In this document: in pieces, positions 18,366-25,796 of the stretch | Numbering within the stretch: the stretch's first letter is position 1 | Layout of the letters: the number at the start of each line of letters is the position of its first letter | From: Candidatus Aalborgicola danicus | GTDB taxonomy: Bacteria > Pseudomonadota > Gammaproteobacteria > Burkholderiales > Burkholderiaceae_C | Assembly (NCBI GenBank): GCA_016703945.1 | Contig: JADJBC010000018.1 | Span: forward strand, 14,557-78,556 | Direction: 5' to 3' | DNA: 64,000 nt | Notes under the pieces: model-generated | What the model was told of the DNA's origin: nothing | Databases searched by the model: none | What the model saw: the letters and a program-made list of their open reading frames with translations, nothing else | Program-made: the position numbers and the translations under genes

Positions 18366-18677
18366 CTAGGCCAACGGGGTGTCGGCTTCTTGCATCTCAG
18401 CAGTTGAATCTCTCTTGATCAAGACGTATTCGGTGTGCGTTCCCGTCAGCAGCTGGAACATCGCGAAAATCGGCCCGGGCATATTGCGTAAATCCGTCGT
18501 GCTCTCCAGCGCCTGCCAGGTTCTGGACTGCAGTCCACCCCTGCTCCCCGTCTGAACGGGATAGCCCATCAAAGCAGCAGCGTCCACCTGACTCAGTCCG
18601 GTTTTGAGGCGTGCGGCTTTCAGCTCGTCGCCGCTCGGGCTGGTCATCTCAAGACGTACGGTCGGTTCTCGATTCAT
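18366..18677 (-). CDS. XRE-type helix-turn-helix protein (103 aa)
   Basis: The N-terminal part, SGDELKAARLKTGLSQVDAA followed by ALMGY, has the helix-turn-helix pattern of XRE/Cro regulators (about residues 14-40), with RTWQALESTTDLRNMPGP completing the domain. The middle carries an unusual insertion (PVQTGSRGGLQSRT) between helices 2 and 3. The C-terminal tail (EYVLIKRDSTAEMQEAD) is charged. It lies at the boundary of the integrase array, 45 bases downstream of the 18723-19274 gene on the same strand. Its target is unknown. Confidence 0.65.
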   Translation of the reverse strand: MNREPTVRLEMTSPSGDELKAARLKTGLSQVDAAALMGYPVQTGSRGGLQSRTWQALESTTDLRNMPGPIFAMFQLLTGTHTEYVLIKRDSTAEMQEADTPLA

Positions 18678-18722
18678 GTTTTGTGGTTCGCCGAACGGTT
18701 GAAGTGGGCAACAAAGGTCTCG

Positions 18723-19274
18723 TCATTCTGGCGAATCATCCAATCGGAGTTGCACTACGTTTGCCTCGATCGTTCCTTGATCTCTCATTTCCGCGTCCAC
18801 TACCCGATGGAGATACGCATACGCCACGCGCCACTGGGTGCCACCACATTGCAAGGAGACGGTCTTGTCATTCAGCCGAATGATTTTGCCGGTACGTTGG
18901 TTCTGATCCCGGTCGACAAACCCGACCACATCTCCAATGGCCACCTCGTTGCGCCCCAAACCCTGTGCTTTTCGTTCCCGGATTTGCACATCGCTACCGT
19001 CCAGGTTGATTGCCGCGTACGAAATCAGCCAACGCCTTGCATCATTCATGTCCAACACGACCGCCTGCTTTCTTCGCATTTCAAGCACCTTCCCCTGTCG
19101 AAGTGCATTGGCCTGGGGATCAAAATATTGCACGTCTTGACCAACCTTCAGCCGGACTTGCACCGATTGCATCCAGCGCGGCTCGTCCAGGACCCGGTCA
19201 ATGGCGGCTCGCATCCGGTACAGCTCGAACGCAGATGCGTTGTTCAGTGACTTGATGACCTCAGAATAGTTCAC
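18723..19274 (-). CDS. Hypothetical protein with two small beta-barrel (KOW/Tudor-like) repeats
   Basis: I do not recognise the family. The 183-residue protein has an N-terminal helix (MNYSEVIKSLNNASAFELYR) and two related segments: VRLKVGQDVQYFDPQANALR (about residue 40) with a following KVLEMRRKQAVVL, and VAIGDVVGFVDRDQNQRTGK (about 112) with IIRLNDKTVSL. Each has the 'vGd.V.f.d......GkI......' pattern of KOW or Tudor-like barrels, which bind nucleic acid or protein. It overlaps the 3' end of the broken integrase copy at 19261 by 14 bases, so it was placed directly after the recombinase. Confidence 0.6.
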   Translation of the reverse strand: MNYSEVIKSLNNASAFELYRMRAAIDRVLDEPRWMQSVQVRLKVGQDVQYFDPQANALRQGKVLEMRRKQAVVLDMNDARRWLISYAAINLDGSDVQIRERKAQGLGRNEVAIGDVVGFVDRDQNQRTGKIIRLNDKTVSLQCGGTQWRVAYAYLHRVVDAEMRDQGTIEANVVQLRLDDSPE

Positions 19275-20132
19275 CCTCTAACTCCTCACGGTTTCCTTCT
19301 CTCTTCTGGCGCTGGGCCGCGATTCTGCGTTTCATCCCCCGCACGGCCTTAATTTTCCTCGCCAACTCCTGCGTCGAGTAAATCGAAGTCGTATCAATAC
19401 TGGCATGCCCCGCCAGCTCTGATGCCACTTCAATCGGCACCCCGTCCACCAGCGCCTGGCGTACAAAAGAATGGCGCATCCAGTGCGTACTGGCCTTCTC
19501 AAACCGTCGCGCGTCCAACCCAGCCTGTGCCGCCGACTTGGCGGCCTGGCGAAAGAACCGCTTGAGCACTGCATAGATCCCGGAGGCTGACAACGCTGAA
19601 CCCGCTGTCTCGGTCCTGGAACTGGTGACCAGTTCACCTCCCTGCCCTCGTCCCCACTGCGGTACCGACGCACCCAGGGTTCTGATCAATGGCAGGCTGT
19701 CTTTATCGCTGGACTGCTTGTCTTCTTCCAGGAACTCCTTGCCATGCAGGGCCAAAAGGTCGACCACTTCCGCCTTGAGCGGAACCTCGCGGGTCTTGTT
19801 CCGTTTGCCGGTAACGCTCAGGATCCAGGTCTCGGGCAGGACCGGGAGCGCTTCGATGCGCAGGTCTTTATGCCGGGCCTTGGCCAGTTCATCCAGTCGA
19901 ATAGGCGTTTATGAACCTCACCAGGTCGCCCAGGGTGAAGATGCCCATATTGCGCAGGCATTTGACGACCGGGCGGGCAAACCAGGATTCCAGGCGATCA
20001 GTCGCAGTCGGGATGACCGAGAGGATGGTCTCCAGGTAGTTCAGCGCCCTCCCTCGTATTCAACTGTGACTTGCTTGCAATGATCGCTTCCAAATTGACT
20101 TCGCGAGCTTTCTGCGACCTCAGTAAAGCCAT
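19261..20132 (-). pseudogene. Internally deleted copy of the large tyrosine recombinase
   Basis: The last ~215 codons (19261-19905) match the C-terminus of the intact recombinase at 31536-33617, including THWMRHSFVRQAL and LAGHASIDTTSIYS. At 19906 the sequence jumps to a segment equal to 32945-33100 of the intact gene (the N-terminal helix-hairpin region, LETILSVIPTATDR). About 800 bases between are deleted and the frames no longer agree. Beyond 20072 the sequence is unrelated; it has its own ATG at 20132 with CAGGAG upstream (MALLRSQKAREVNLEAII). The copy is non-functional but keeps the 3' end that recurs through this region. Confidence 0.85.
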
Positions 20133-20144
20133 CTTGATCTCCTG

Positions 20145-20645
20145 TCAGTAGGCTATTTCTTTACCATCGAGCGAAACGATTGCCACCGTATCGGTCAGTG
20201 CGACGATGCCGCCCTTAAACGATGCATTCTTACAAACAACATAGCGTTCAGCCATGGCCCTTGCTAACTCAGCTGACCCAGCCTTAACTTCGAAGAAAAT
20301 CCAACCGCCCTTGCGGCCGTCGGACGCCAATGGTGGATTTTCTATTCCGGGCGACCATTCACCTGTTCTCTTATTCCAGTGAATGAACTGCGTCCCTGAG
20401 CGCGAAAATGTTGCATCAACATCAATCGGGGCTCCACCTGCAACACTCCCAATCGCGTGCTTTCTCACCAACTCCAAATGATCGGCGGGAACATCACATA
20501 ACGCAGCGCCTTCACACGTCACTACTAGACACGTTCTGGATACCCTCAATGCTGCGTCTTTGAGAGCGGAGAAGGCCGGTACTAAGCGCAGTTCATCCAG
20601 GGGCATGCCTGGCCTTATGATCCCGTTTTGCACGGTGGTGCTCAT
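20145..20645 (-). CDS. Unknown-family protein, paralogue of 30919-31422
   Basis: Start at ATG 20645, where similarity to the paralogue begins (166 residues here, 167 there). Shared motifs include VDATFSRSGT, HWNKRTGEWSPGI, GRKGGWIFFE and ASFKGGIVAL, ending in DGKEIAY. The two copies are about 50% identical by eye. A mid-protein helix region (SALKDAALRVSRTCLVVTCEG) has two Cys-free beta strands and one CEG. No known family is recognised. The frame is open upstream of 20645 and continues into a YkgJ-like N-terminus (see next). Function unknown; it is always adjacent to recombinase sequence. Confidence 0.65.
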   Translation of the reverse strand: MSTTVQNGIIRPGMPLDELRLVPAFSALKDAALRVSRTCLVVTCEGAALCDVPADHLELVRKHAIGSVAGGAPIDVDATFSRSGTQFIHWNKRTGEWSPGIENPPLASDGRKGGWIFFEVKAGSAELARAMAERYVVCKNASFKGGIVALTDTVAIVSLDGKEIAY

Positions 20646-20858
20646 TTGTCTCTGATTTCCTTTGTGCGCAATTATCGAGCTTGGTGGTTGGTTGTTCCCG
20701 AGAGCCTGTTGTACGCTCCTGACGTCGCAATGGAGGCTGGCCAATGCGGGTGTGGACGCAGCTTTCACCGCTTCCATGTTTTGCGAGGCTGCGTCCTCTG
20801 CCGCAGGCGAGTGGGCCACCAACTCGTCAGGTAGATCTGCTGGTGCGGCCAACGCCAC
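20646..20858 (-). pseudogene. Fragment of a YkgJ-like gene N-terminus joined in frame to the next gene
   Basis: This segment encodes LPDELVAHSPAAEDAASQNM and EAVKAASTPALASL, matching the first ~50 residues of the YkgJ-like protein at 30105-30773 (LPDELVAHLPAAEARASQNM). The cysteine-cluster part is missing and the frame runs into the unknown gene at 20645. It records a deletion between two cassettes. Confidence 0.7.
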
Positions 20859-20937
20859 GCGCCAAGATAGATGTTTTTCGGGCTCGTGGGAACATTTTCA
20901 TTGAAGGAGACGATGGTTGTTTATGCGGCAACTCTGC

Positions 20938-21050
20938 GTTTCATCCCCGTGCCACTCGGATCTTGCGTGCCAGTTCTTGCATCGAATAGATGGAAGTCGT
21001 ATCAATACTCGCATGCCCCACCAACTCACTGGCCAATTCAATCGGCACCA
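20938..21050 (-). repeat. Recombinase 3'-end fragment (copy 2)
   Basis: The minus strand encodes IELASELVGHASIDTTSIYS and MQELARKIRVARG, the end of the large recombinase. Similarity stops at about 21050 after ATTCAATCGGCACCA and unrelated sequence follows. It contains the GHASIDTTS segment but not the rest of the catalytic domain. Confidence 0.85.
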
Positions 21051-21059
21051 CAACGTTGA

Positions 21060-21362
21060 GCGCAAACCAGGTTTCAGCTATGCGCAATCCCTTCACTGGG
21101 TTCGCCCACCGCACGGGCCATCCAACTTGGCAACATGGACCGGGCCGAGCGCATGGCAGCCCACTCCTAGGCGTTCCGTCGCGTGTGCAAGCGGTTAAGG
21201 GCGCTGACTCCGGTTTCCGGGCCCAGCCAGGACAGGGCTCGGATGGCCTGGCCTGCAGGGCGCTTGCCCAAGGCCAATAACCAGCGCCCGGCATGTTGCA
21301 GTTCCACGATGGCGAGACGTTGCCAAAGAAATGCATTGGCTCAAGGTCCCAATGCCGATGGG
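21060..21362. other. Stretch without a supported gene
   Basis: About 300 bases upstream of the recombinase fragment and downstream of the SSB-like gene. No convincing frame, RNA gene or IS end. Confidence 0.4.
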
Positions 21363-21695
21363 CTATTCATTGCCAATGGCATCGGTGCGTTTGCGACTGG
21401 CCTGGTATACGGTGAGCACTTGGGTTGCCACCATGTCCACAACAGGCTTGGTGTGACCCTGCTTGTCGGTCCATACTTTGGGCGTGAGGTTCCCTACCAA
21501 AGTAAGTACATCACCATCATCAAGGGCCAACAGGGCTTTGCAGGTCTCTGCGGAGAATGCAATCGCGTTGACCAGAATGCTCTCCCCGCCTGCGGTATCT
21601 GCCTTCACCTTTGCAACTGCATAACTGGATTCGTTCTTACCCTCACGCATCTCGGCGCAGCCCACAAGTTGTCCACTGACCAGTCCTTCAATCAT
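21363..21695 (-). CDS. SSB-like OB-fold protein (110 aa)
   Basis: Start at ATG 21695 with AAGGA upstream. The sequence MIEGLVSGQLVGCAEMREGK followed by SSYAVAKVKADTAGG, VNAIAFSAETCKALLALDDG and TLVGNLTPKVWTDKQGHTKP reads as a single OB-fold of the SSB/PriB type, with the strand pattern 'G.l.G.p..r......y......V........v.G.l....w.d..G'. It is shorter than housekeeping SSB and lacks the acidic C-terminal tip, as is common for plasmid and ICE versions. It is the last gene of a run of small minus-strand genes (24963 to 21363). Confidence 0.7.
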   Translation of the reverse strand: MIEGLVSGQLVGCAEMREGKNESSYAVAKVKADTAGGESILVNAIAFSAETCKALLALDDGDVLTLVGNLTPKVWTDKQGHTKPVVDMVATQVLTVYQASRKRTDAIGNE

Positions 21696-21754
21696 GATTA
21701 ATCCTTGTTACTACAGGGCATCGTTGGATTGTCACATCACCGTTTGCTGTCAGG

Positions 21755-21905
21755 TGTTTGCGCCGCCACGTTTTTGACCCAGGTACCGACATTGGATTGC
21801 CCCAAGCCAATGCTGCGAAATTCCGCATGCAGCAGCGCCCAGGGGCGTGTCTGCATGGGTCAGCGAAATCCCGGCACCTGGGTCAAAAACGTGGCGGCGC
21901 TAACA
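21755..21905. mobile_element. MITE-like element with 30-bp terminal inverted repeats
   Basis: The two ends (21755-21784 and 21876-21905) are inverted repeats matching at 29 of 30 positions, with a perfect 25-base core starting GCGCCGCCACGTTTTTGACC. The 91-base interior has no frame. The ends share the TGTTAGCGCCG / TGACCC pattern with the element at 17328-17455. It resembles the ends of IS21-family elements and is probably a non-autonomous derivative; no transposase of that type is in the window. Confidence 0.75.
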
Positions 21906-21963
21906 GGTCATCACCGGCTGGACGAATCTGGAGGACTTTGGTGTGCTTGAGCGTTGCAAGTCG

Positions 21964-22428
21964 TTAGGCCGCCAGCGTACTTGGGTCAACCAAACGAGGG
22001 AAATCACCAACCTGCTTGCCGGTGAGGATGGAGAAAATCGCCGATGGCAACGCAACGCTGTTTGGGTCCACATCATGAGTGGCTTCGTACTGGTGATGGG
22101 CCTCAGGTGAAAACACACCATGAGGAACCCGTTGATCATCATCAAGCCACATGTGCGCCCGGAAGTCGCAGATTCTGCCGTCTGATAGAACGATCCACCA
22201 ATGCAGTGGAATCGCACCCTTGTTTGGTATGGTCAGGGAACCGACACAGACTTGGTGCGTGATACCGTCACGCTGCAGCAAAGTTGAGATCACCCGCGTC
22301 AGGCCGTCGCACTCAAGCGCAAGTCCGTCAAGTGCGCGGAAAAAGGTCGTTTCAATAGGAAATCCCTGATCAGCGTCCGAGAGCGGCCTACCTCGCTTGG
22401 GCTTTTCAACTGGTCCTATGTCGGTCAT
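21964..22428 (-). CDS. Hypothetical protein, possible transglutaminase/NAT-like fold
   Basis: Start at ATG 22428 with GAGAGG seven bases upstream (MTDIGPVEKPKRGRPL). A Cys-containing helix (LALECDGLTRVISTLLQRDG) is followed by HQVCVGSL, then HWWIVLSDGRICDFRAHMW, which has the His and Asp of the Cys-His-Asp arrangement seen in arylamine N-acetyltransferase and transglutaminase-like enzymes. The order and spacing fit, but the match is by eye only. Its role in the cassette is unknown. It is 154 residues and apparently intact. Confidence 0.5.
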   Translation of the reverse strand: MTDIGPVEKPKRGRPLSDADQGFPIETTFFRALDGLALECDGLTRVISTLLQRDGITHQVCVGSLTIPNKGAIPLHWWIVLSDGRICDFRAHMWLDDDQRVPHGVFSPEAHHQYEATHDVDPNSVALPSAIFSILTGKQVGDFPRLVDPSTLAA

Positions 22429-22452
22429 CCGTATAACCTCTCTCAAACCGCA

Positions 22453-22650
22453 ATTAGGTCACGGCAGTCCATCTCACTAGCCAATTCTGCAAACGCGTCA
22501 TCGACTTCACGTTGAGGCCCTTTGCGATAGCGCTCGATGGACAGACTGAGTGTCATTCAGCCATTTGCGCGCCACAAAGCGCCCTGCCAGGTCGGTCGGG
22601 CTGTCGTAGACAGTCCACAGTTCAAGTGCATTGGTCGGCGCGACTCCCAT
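22453..22650 (-). pseudogene. Small phage-type hypothetical gene with a frameshift
   Basis: From ATG 22650 the first frame encodes LELWTVYDSPTDLAGRFVAR and KWLND, a pattern I have seen in many small phage and plasmid proteins. Around 22555 the sensible reading moves to the next frame (LSIERYRKGPQREVDDAFAE, then LASEMDCRDLIAV and stop at 22453). One base appears lost. Function unknown. Confidence 0.5.
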
Positions 22651-22661
22651 TCTGGCTCCCC

Positions 22662-22892
22662 TCAAATTGCAGGCAATGACGGCCAGCAAACAACAGACCG
22701 CGATCCGCACAGATAGATGTTGACATTGCCTATGCCACGCACGCTGGCCTCAGTTGCGCAACGATCAGGATCGCTGGAACGAATGCCAACGTACCGATTG
22801 CGCAACGTCATGTACGACGGCAAAAAATCACCGTACCCATCTGCTGCAAGTTGCTTGATCTTTTCGACCATTTCCATGGTTACGTCTTTCAC
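22662..22892 (-). CDS. Hypothetical small protein (76 aa)
   Basis: A GTG at 22892 has AAAGGG eight bases upstream; an in-frame ATG at 22877 is the alternative. The sequence VKDVTMEMVEKIKQLAADGY is followed by FLPSYMTLRNRYVGIRSSDP. Basic and helical at the start, two Cys near the end. No family recognised. Part of the run of small minus-strand genes. Confidence 0.45.
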   Translation of the reverse strand: MKDVTMEMVEKIKQLAADGYGDFLPSYMTLRNRYVGIRSSDPDRCATEASVRGIGNVNIYLCGSRSVVCWPSLPAI

Positions 22893-22905
22893 AGTTGGCA
22901 CCCTT

Positions 22906-23112
22906 TCAGCTGAGAGAAACGGACATTTGTTTACCAAAGAGCGGAGCCGCTGTGCGGCACTCTTCACGTGACAGTCCGGTGATCGTGATGACCCGCCCAT
23001 CCGCAGTTCTCAATTGGATTGCTGGGGTGCCCAAGAGTTGCGCTGGCATATCTTCTTCAACCAGGTCGCCAATAGTCACCATCTCGCCACAAAGTTCCAG
23101 CCGTTTCGCCAT
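22906..23112 (-). CDS. Hypothetical small protein (68 aa)
   Basis: ATG at 23112 (MAKRLELCGEMVTIGDLVEE); a GTG at 23121 is possible and would overlap the stop of the gene upstream. The middle, TPAIQLRTADGRVITITGLS, looks like short beta strands. No family recognised. The tight packing with its neighbours supports co-transcription. Confidence 0.5.
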   Translation of the reverse strand: MAKRLELCGEMVTIGDLVEEDMPAQLLGTPAIQLRTADGRVITITGLSREECRTAAPLFGKQMSVSLS

Positions 23113-23117
23113 GTCGA

Positions 23118-23474
23118 TCACCTTGCGCGCATTTGTGGGTTGACAGCTTGCCGCCGTATAGGGTTCCAGCCCTGCCTCGTTGCTATGTGCCCCTCGGGTA
23201 CATCATCTTCGCTCCGCAGCTCAGCAAATCGTTTGTCAGCCAGCGCAATATCCTCAAAGCAATACCTGTTGCCCCAGCCATCCCAACTGCAACCAGTGGC
23301 GATTGCGTGTGTGTACAGCAAGTCTATGAGAGCCGCGACTGAGCCATCCGCCAGCACCCTGGCATCCCGGTAGCCATTGTCGGCCACGAGCCAAAGGCAC
23401 AGGTCTTCGGACTCTAGCTGGTTGACTTCCTGGATGCGGGACCCTATGGCCGTCTTAGACAGGGTGTTTGGCAT
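23118..23474 (-). CDS. Hypothetical protein (118 aa)
   Basis: MPNTLSKTAIGSRIQEVNQL begins a mostly helical protein with a Trp/Cys-rich middle (LCLWLVADNGYRDAR; ATGCSWDGWGNRYCFED). No catalytic pattern or membrane segment is clear. It overlaps the start of the next gene downstream if that gene uses GTG 23121. Unknown function, probably a plasmid or ICE accessory gene. Confidence 0.5.
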   Translation of the reverse strand: MPNTLSKTAIGSRIQEVNQLESEDLCLWLVADNGYRDARVLADGSVAALIDLLYTHAIATGCSWDGWGNRYCFEDIALADKRFAELRSEDDVPEGHIATRQGWNPIRRQAVNPQMRAR

Positions 23475-23483
23475 GGTGATTTC

Positions 23484-23780
23484 CTATGTTGCAGCGACGT
23501 CTGCCGCAAATGTCAATTCGACAGCGTATAGAGCCCACTTGGAGCCGTAATCACTGTGCCCGCTGGCCTGGCGCTCTACATCGACCACCTCGGCCAGTTC
23601 CGGCACTCGCAGGCCGTGCTGCTGGGCGAAGTCACGTGTAGCAGACCACACCGCGCTGGCTTCTGACTCTGACCACTCCTTGAAGGTGCGGCCACGCCGG
23701 TGCTCAGCCTCAGCAACCAAGGCAGCCTTAACAGCGTCAATGCCCGCAGTCTTCAGCCGGTACATAGTCAGTGGGTCCAT
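23484..23780 (-). CDS. Hypothetical protein (98 aa)
   Basis: Start at ATG 23780 with GAAGGA nine bases upstream (MDPLTMYRLKTAGIDAVKAA). Helical in the first half, with RRGRTFKEWSESEASAVWS; the second half has ERQASGHSDYGSKWALYAVE. No family recognised, no membrane segment. In series with the other small genes, 9 bases upstream of the next one. Confidence 0.5.
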   Translation of the reverse strand: MDPLTMYRLKTAGIDAVKAALVAEAEHRRGRTFKEWSESEASAVWSATRDFAQQHGLRVPELAEVVDVERQASGHSDYGSKWALYAVELTFAADVAAT

Positions 23781-23797
23781 ACCGTGAATTCCTTCGT

Positions 23798-24079
23798 TTA
23801 GGCTTCAAATGCCCAGGTGCCGCGAATTACACGAATACTGTCGTCGCTCGTAAGCATGTAATCACCCTCAGAGGCCTTGTCATCGGCAGCTTTGATGGCT
23901 GCGCATAGGCGCTCACGTTCGGTGGTAATGGCCGCATTGCACAAATCTACAACCCACTGAACATTGCTGTGGCCAAGAAGTAAATCTGCACGGACGCCAG
24001 ATGGCATATCCGTTTTGTCGGCAAGCACCATAGCAATCTGATTGGCAGTTACCTGCTCTGCGTCCTGTGGGGTAGTCAC
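23798..24079 (-). CDS. Hypothetical protein (93 aa), GTG start
   Basis: No ATG lies near the 5' end, but a GTG at 24079 follows GAGGAAAAC by a normal spacing, giving VTTPQDAEQVTANQIAMVLA. The protein is helical (VQWVVDLCNAAITTERERL) with the end DDSIRVIRGTWAFEA. No family recognised. Longer readings would overlap the gene upstream. Confidence 0.45.
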   Translation of the reverse strand: MTTPQDAEQVTANQIAMVLADKTDMPSGVRADLLLGHSNVQWVVDLCNAAITTERERLCAAIKAADDKASEGDYMLTSDDSIRVIRGTWAFEA

Positions 24080-24089
24080 GATGTTTTCC

Positions 24090-24332
24090 TCAGTTTGTTT
24101 TGAGTGACTTAGGGCTCGCAATTGCTTGCAACACGATTGGCTCGTGATTCTTAATGCCGGGTGTCTCAGCATCACCAAGTAGCATGACAGTGACCTTTTT
24201 CGATGCAGACCAGAGGCGGCTAAGCGAATGCTCCCTGATTTCGATTTCTGTCTGCCCCTGCTCACACATACGCGTCACCACTTCGTGTAGCGCATCGTTA
24301 ACCTCATACAACTCTTCTCGCGTGAAAGACAT
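24090..24332 (-). CDS. Hypothetical protein (80 aa)
   Basis: Start at ATG 24332 (MSFTREELYEVNDALHEVVT). The helical N-terminal half is followed by HSLSRLWSASKKVTVMLLGD. No family recognised. It starts 12 bases after the stop of the gene at 24344 and belongs to the same run. Confidence 0.5.
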   Translation of the reverse strand: MSFTREELYEVNDALHEVVTRMCEQGQTEIEIREHSLSRLWSASKKVTVMLLGDAETPGIKNHEPIVLQAIASPKSLKTN

Positions 24333-24343
24333 GGGCTTTTCCT

Positions 24344-24697
24344 TCACTTAACGATTCGTCCACCTGCTGCCTTGATGGCCGCCTGGATAGATTCAATCTT
24401 GGTGAGGTCACATTCCACGACAAAGGTTGTAGTAGTTTGCTCCTTCTTCCACCGCTTAAAGTAAGCCTCAACAGACGGCTCACTGCCTTCTTTGTAAAGT
24501 GGTGAGTTCATCACGATGCCGCCTTCGATGGTCACCTCGTCGCCGTCAGCGACGTTACCTGGATCTTGGTCGTCAGGAAGGTCCTGGCCGTTTACCTTGT
24601 ACGCCACATCTTCGTGATAGGTATCCCCTTTTTCGGGCCAATACTTGATGTCACTGTAGAAGCGCTTAAACTCGACGCCGGTTGTTTTGGTAGCCAT
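24344..24697 (-). CDS. Hypothetical protein (117 aa)
   Basis: MATKTTGVEFKRFYSDIKYW begins a protein with many acidic residues (DLPDDQDPGNVADGDEVTIE) and a C-terminal helix (KIESIQAAIKAAGGRIV). The 'FYSD..YWP....Y.ED....VNG' pattern is familiar from small plasmid and phage proteins of Burkholderiales, all of unknown role. It is the first of the small genes downstream of the TrfB-like/recombinase-like pair, separated by about 50 bases. Confidence 0.5.
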   Translation of the reverse strand: MATKTTGVEFKRFYSDIKYWPEKGDTYHEDVAYKVNGQDLPDDQDPGNVADGDEVTIEGGIVMNSPLYKEGSEPSVEAYFKRWKKEQTTTTFVVECDLTKIESIQAAIKAAGGRIVK

Positions 24698-24750
24698 AGT
24701 TCTTGGATTTGTTGCGATGTCCTGGTTCTATTGTATCAACCGCTGGCGGT

Positions 24751-24963
24751 TTATGCAAGAGTCCTTTTGAAGGCGACACAGATTTCATTGTGCAGCGCCT
24801 GAAACCTCTTTGTTGAACGATGCACGGCCTGTGGTGTCACGCCCAACTGGCGCGCTGCGTCGGCATTGGCCACGCCGTCAAAGATCACCATTCGTACCGC
24901 AGAGATGACAGGCTCTTTGCTTTTCAGCAGCCGCGCTATCAGATCAAATTCACTCTTTTTCAT
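24751..24963 (-). CDS. TrfB/KorA-type plasmid transcriptional repressor
   Basis: A 70-residue protein: MKKSEFDLIARLLKSKEPVI, then FDGVANADAARQLGVTPQAV and HRSTKRFQAL. This is the helix-turn-helix layout of the KorA/TrfB repressor family of conjugative plasmids (recognition helix in TPQAVHRSTKRF). Its ATG follows the TAG of the recombinase-like gene with no gap, so the two are translated from one message. KorA proteins repress plasmid backbone operons; here the likely target is the run of small genes downstream, which is inference. Confidence 0.75.
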   Translation of the reverse strand: MKKSEFDLIARLLKSKEPVISAVRMVIFDGVANADAARQLGVTPQAVHRSTKRFQALHNEICVAFKRTLA

Positions 24964-25623
24964 CTATACGGCCCTTGCCACAATGTCAGCCAATTTCACT
25001 GGGTCCTGTCCCACTAGGCGCTGAGTGGTCGACACGCTTTTGTGGCCAAGTATCTTGGCGATATGCACAACGTCATATCCCAGTCGATGGAGCTTGACCG
25101 CCATAGACCTGCGCGCCGAATTCGCGCTGAATCCTTCAAGGCCCACGTTCGCATGCAACCGAGACACCAGGGCGCCCAAGGTGTTGCAAGAGTATGAGAT
25201 AACGCCGCTTGGGAGCTTCTTCTTTGTCAATGCATAGGGTTGTCCGTCGTCCGTTAAGAACATCGGACTGTCGGGGTCCAGCCCAAGGTAGGCTCCTTTC
25301 TTGACGGTGACCCCGTGCTTGTTGGCGACGCGCCAGGCAAGGTATTTTTCCAGCGCAGAAACGACTCGCTTGTTTGACCAAAACAGTGGCCTGACCTGGC
25401 CATTGTGTGAAACTCCCTCACGAACGGAGCTGGTGACTTTTACTGAACCGTCGGCTTTCAAAAAATCAGAGACGGTGAAGGTGGCCAACTCAGTGGTTGC
25501 CATGGCGGTACCGTAGAGCACGAAAAGGAGCGCAACATCGCGCTCGGGCATGCGACTGTAGCCAGCGGTGGCTTTGACAAGATGTTCAAACGCCGGGGCT
25601 TCTAAAACGGGTGGTTTTGCCAT
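24964..25623 (-). CDS. Small recombinase-like protein lacking catalytic residues
   Basis: Start at ATG 25623 (MAKPPVLEAPAFEHLVKATA), 219 residues, with no N-terminal core-binding domain. The fold follows tyrosine recombinases: helix VALLFVLYGTAMATTELATF, then SARRSMAVKLHRLGYDVVHI and AKILGHKSVSTTQRLV. However the first catalytic Arg (normally in 'tGlR..El') is absent, reading GTAMATTEL, and the nucleophilic Tyr is replaced by Leu (TTQRLV). The Arg of SARR and the LGH His remain. It is probably a DNA-binding protein without strand-transfer activity. It is fused head-to-tail with the TrfB-like gene (TAG directly followed by ATG). Confidence 0.7.
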   Translation of the reverse strand: MAKPPVLEAPAFEHLVKATAGYSRMPERDVALLFVLYGTAMATTELATFTVSDFLKADGSVKVTSSVREGVSHNGQVRPLFWSNKRVVSALEKYLAWRVANKHGVTVKKGAYLGLDPDSPMFLTDDGQPYALTKKKLPSGVISYSCNTLGALVSRLHANVGLEGFSANSARRSMAVKLHRLGYDVVHIAKILGHKSVSTTQRLVGQDPVKLADIVARAV

Positions 25624-25796
25624 CGTGAAATTCGGTCTATACGAGCAAATACCAATAGAATAACAGGGTTGCCCCCTCAAAACAAGTTCAGTGGCCGCAT
25701 GCCCATTGCTCTCCAAGGAAAGTACCAAATCCGGGTTCGCCATTGCCGAATGGCAAATGGTCCATGTAAAGCCAGCCCATGCCCGACCGTCGATCA

